A DNA stretch of 64,000 nucleotides, taken from assembly GCF_900187035.1 (NCBI RefSeq), contig NZ_LT906446.1, forward strand, positions 1,984,001 through 2,048,000. Direction: 5' to 3'. Positions 61,944-64,000 of this stretch are shown here, in pieces. The position numbers and the translations under genes were made by a program. Position 1 is the first letter of the stretch. Each line of letters opens with the position of its first letter. The stretch is from Megamonas hypermegale (GTDB taxonomy: Bacteria > Bacillota > Negativicutes > Selenomonadales > Selenomonadaceae). Under the pieces are notes generated by a model. It did not search any database, had not been told where the DNA came from, and saw only the letters and a program-made list of their open reading frames with translations.

Positions 61944-62045
61944 AAAGCCCCAAAGAGGGGCTTTGCCAGTGAAAAAAATGTGGTTGTCAGATTATTCAGC
62001 GCATCTTTTAAGATGCAACCACAAGAGAAAAACCCTTATAGGGTT
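61944..62045 (+). repeat. Chain of hairpins in the IS200 3' non-coding region
   Basis: Three hairpins precede the right end: AAAGCCCC/GGGGCTTT (about 61944-61965), GTGGTTG (61980-61986)/CAACCAC (62016-62022) enclosing GCATCTT/AAGATGC, and AACCC-TTATA-GGGTT (62031-62045). The first may be the tnpA terminator; the others have no assigned role. Confidence 0.65.
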
Positions 62046-62050
62046 GAGCA

Positions 62051-62073
62051 AACCACCAGTTTAACTGGTGGTT
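62051..62073 (+). repeat. IS200 right-end hairpin
   Basis: Perfect 10-bp stem AACCACCAGT / ACTGGTGGTT with loop TTA. Confidence 0.85.
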
Positions 62074-62087
62074 TTGATTTTATCATA

Positions 62088-63497
62088 TCAATAATGTTTT
62101 TGCCATTGATGATGAAATGTTCCTTCACGGTCAATGCGTTTATACGTATGAGCACCGAAATAATCTCTTTGGGCTTGTATGAGATTTGCTCCGACTGTTT
62201 TTGTACAAAGACCATCAATATAAGCCATTGCATTAGAAAATGCTGGTATTGGTACACCAAAGCTAACTGCTTTAGCAATGGTTTTCCTAAGGCTTTGTTG
62301 GTTTTCTTGCACTTTATGGAAGAAGAAATCATCTTCAAGTAAATTTTCTAGGTTAGGATTTTTTTGATAAGCATTTGTAATATTATTTAAGAATTTAGCT
62401 TTGATGATACAACCAGCTCTAAAGATAGAAGCTACTGAACCTAAATCTAAATGCCAGTTATGAATTTCAGAGGCACTTTTATATAATTCAAATCCTTGTG
62501 TGTAAGCTGCTATTTTAGCAGTGTACAATGAGCGACGTACATCTTCTACAAAGTTTTCATCAATTTCAACAGGCAATGTTTGTTTTAAATCACTATCTGC
62601 GAATTGCTGGCGTTTTGCGTAAAAAGAACTGATGTTACGAGCATTACAAGCACTCGTCATAATGGATGTATTAACACCTTGTTCTAATGCGGCGATGCTA
62701 GTCCAGCGACCAGTTCCTTTTTGTCCAGCACTGTCGAGAATTTTGTCGACGAGATAACCTTCAGCCATATCGTCAGTTTCTTTTAAGATATCAGCTGTTA
62801 TGCTGATTAAGAAGCTACTTAATTCGCCTTGGTTCCATTCATGAAAGATTTGGGAAATTTGTTCGTTAGATAAATTGCCTACGTTTTTTAATAAAAGGTA
62901 AGCTTCAGCGATTAGTTGCATATCAGCGTATTCAATGCCGTTATGAACCATTTTTACATAATGACCAGCGCCATCTTCACCGATATAAGTACAACATGGT
63001 TTACCATCATCAGCTTTGGCTGCGATTGCTTCCATTACAGGTTGAATTTCTTTATAGCTTTCAGCGTTACCTCCTGGCATTAAAGCTGGTCCATTTAACG
63101 CGCCTTCTTCACCACCAGAAACGCCGATACCAAAATATTTAAATCCTTTGCTTGTCACATAATCATAGCGGCGTTGTGTATCTTTATAAAATGAATTGCC
63201 ACCGTCCATGATGATATCATCTGGGTCAAGATGTGGAAGTAAGCTGTCGATTACTGAATCAACGGCTTTGCCGGCTGTTACCATGATGAAAAATTTACGA
63301 GGACGTGCAACTGAATTTATAAGTGATTGAATATCATAATAAGCTGTGATATTTTTGTGCGGATGATTTTTAATAAATTTATCTGTTAAATCGGGCGTAT
63401 AGTTGTATACAGAAACTTTGAAGTTATGATTTGCCATGTTAAGGGCAAGACAACTACCCATAACACCCATACCAATAACGGCTATATTTGCATTCAT
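62088..63497 (-). CDS. gnd: 6-phosphogluconate dehydrogenase, decarboxylating
   Basis: A 469-aa enzyme with the NADP loop VIGMGVMGSCLALNMANH, MVTAGKAVDSVID, GDGGNSFY-like MDGGNSFYKDT, the catalytic block GVSGGEEGALNGPALMPGG and MVHNGIEYADMQL, and the family's C-terminal FHHQW. It oxidises 6-phosphogluconate to ribulose-5-phosphate. Start at 63497 with GGAGG 8 nt upstream; the in-frame TTG at 63512 is part of that site. It follows the gluconate permease gene by 17 bp. The IS200 element begins within about 10 bp of its stop, but the C-terminus appears complete. Confidence 0.95.
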   Translation of the reverse strand: MNANIAVIGMGVMGSCLALNMANHNFKVSVYNYTPDLTDKFIKNHPHKNITAYYDIQSLINSVARPRKFFIMVTAGKAVDSVIDSLLPHLDPDDIIMDGGNSFYKDTQRRYDYVTSKGFKYFGIGVSGGEEGALNGPALMPGGNAESYKEIQPVMEAIAAKADDGKPCCTYIGEDGAGHYVKMVHNGIEYADMQLIAEAYLLLKNVGNLSNEQISQIFHEWNQGELSSFLISITADILKETDDMAEGYLVDKILDSAGQKGTGRWTSIAALEQGVNTSIMTSACNARNISSFYAKRQQFADSDLKQTLPVEIDENFVEDVRRSLYTAKIAAYTQGFELYKSASEIHNWHLDLGSVASIFRAGCIIKAKFLNNITNAYQKNPNLENLLEDDFFFHKVQENQQSLRKTIAKAVSFGVPIPAFSNAMAYIDGLCTKTVGANLIQAQRDYFGAHTYKRIDREGTFHHQWQKHY

Positions 63498-63514
63498 AAA
63501 AAATACCTCCAAAT

Positions 63515-64000
63515 TTAAAATAAAATGATATTAAGTATTATAACACCTATTAAACCGGCAACAGCAATGATTGTTTCAAGGGCACACCAAGTACGCATGG
63601 TGCCTTTGATACTTAATCCAAAAAATTCTTTAAATAACCAAAAGCCAGGGTCGCTAGGTGGACTTAAAATTACGCTACCAGCACCAACAGCTAAAACCAT
63701 AAGTTCAGGACTTACACCAGTAAGTGGAATAAGTGGAGCTATAATGCCACCGGCAGTGAGTGCTGCAACTGTAGCTGAACCTACAGCAATACGAATAACA
63801 GCAGCAATAAGCCAACCCATAAATAATGGAGATAAAGCTGCGTCTTGAATAAGTGTGCCGATATAGGTACCGAGACCACTGTCAATTAAGATTTGTTTTA
63901 ATACTCCTCCACCAGCAACAACAAGTAAAATCATGGCTATAGTTTTGACAGCTCCATCAACGCTTTCCATTACTTCTTTCATAGATTTACCACGATTTAG
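63515..64000 (-). CDS. GntP-family gluconate:H+ symporter, C-terminal part (5' end outside window)
   Basis: The frame is open to the window edge, reading RGKSMKEVMES before the first internal Met, so this is the C-terminal 161 residues of a longer permease (family about 440 aa). It has AMILLVVAGGGVLKQILIDSG, GSATVAALTAGGIIAPL and SVILSPPSDPGFWLFKEFFGLS, typical of GntP/GntT. Operon with gnd supports gluconate uptake feeding the pentose phosphate route. Confidence 0.9.
   Translation of the reverse strand, partial: LNRGKSMKEVMESVDGAVKTIAMILLVVAGGGVLKQILIDSGLGTYIGTLIQDAALSPLFMGWLIAAVIRIAVGSATVAALTAGGIIAPLIPLTGVSPELMVLAVGAGSVILSPPSDPGFWLFKEFFGLSIKGTMRTWCALETIIAVAGLIGVIILNIILF

Larger units (their letters stand above)
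61345..62080 (+). mobile_element. IS200/IS605-family insertion sequence (IS200 type, tnpA only)
   Basis: A single HUH transposase gene is flanked by related terminal hairpins: left 61358-61380 (AACCC, CAGT-TTA-ACTG, GGGTT) and right 62051-62073 (AACCACCAGT-TTA-ACTGGTGGTT). No terminal inverted repeats or target duplication are expected for this family, and no tnpB is present. The exact ends are not determined; coordinates are approximate. It lies between gnd and the terminator at 61307-61336. Confidence 0.88.

Noticed and set aside
61980-62342. 120-codon plus-strand frame spanning the IS200 right end and gnd
   Set aside because: Runs through terminal hairpins and antisense to the gnd 3' end; no family resemblance.

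Overview
The window is AT-rich, gene-dense bacterial chromosome. Several features point to a diderm Firmicute of the class Negativicutes, with Megamonas or a close relative as my best guess (inferred from gene content, not from a search). It combines Firmicute traits (T-box-controlled trp operon, ParB with DUF4446, AraR of the GntR/LacI type, split transketolase) with outer-membrane traits: an SLH-domain OmpM-type porin, TonB/ExbB/ExbD, and a full set of genes for 4-amino-4-deoxy-L-arabinose (L-Ara4N) modification of lipid A. An exact parS site and a ParB gene lie at the left end.

Layout. 1-4.5 kb: trpE-trpG-trpD-trpCF on the minus strand behind a tryptophan T-box; trpC and trpF are fused. 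4.6-10.5 kb: a membrane-anchored unknown, DUF4446, ParB, then a methionine synthase whose activation domain is a separate upstream gene. 10.5-20 kb: exported PTP-like phytase, LysR/AzlCD, an unusual PfkA-like protein, a ZTP riboswitch with stand-alone AICAR transformylase, ThiD, an ArnT-like glycosyltransferase, TonB and a small ArnE/F-like transporter. 20.2-28.2 kb: a catabolic-looking cluster of split transketolase, SDR dehydrogenase, SLC13/ArsB-like permease and TRAP transporter, with a convergent FCD-type GntR regulator. 28.3-35.2 kb: the arn operon (arnT-B-C, split arnA, arnD). 35.2-43.4 kb: QueD-like protein, a HAD phosphatase with a structured leader, PatB and NirJ2/NirJ1 radical SAM proteins, a secreted purple-acid-phosphatase-like enzyme and the porin. 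43.5-54.3 kb: a two-component system behind tandem repeats; a cobalamin-riboswitch operon (exported CbiK, CbiL, FecCD-type importer, ABC-2 exporter); ExbB/ExbD and a siderophore-esterase-like hydrolase. 55-60.3 kb: arabinose isomerase, sugar MFS transporter, cytidylate-kinase-like protein and AraR. 60.4-64 kb: a HAD phosphatase, an IS200 element, gnd and the 3' part of a GntP-type gluconate permease.

How they fit together. Envelope genes form one theme: L-Ara4N synthesis and transfer, porin, and energised uptake of cobalamin or siderophore with hydrolysis and tetrapyrrole processing. Sugar and sugar-acid use forms another: arabinose, gluconate/6-phosphogluconate and the transketolase/TRAP cluster. 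Several RNA regulators can be read directly (T-box, ZTP, cobalamin), and one structured leader at 35.95-36.05 kb does not match a class I recognise. I see no CRISPR array, tRNA, rRNA or prophage. The least explained parts are the transketolase/SDR/TRAP cluster, the unassigned leader RNA, the altered PfkA-like active site and the Cys-less QueD-like zinc-ribbon protein.
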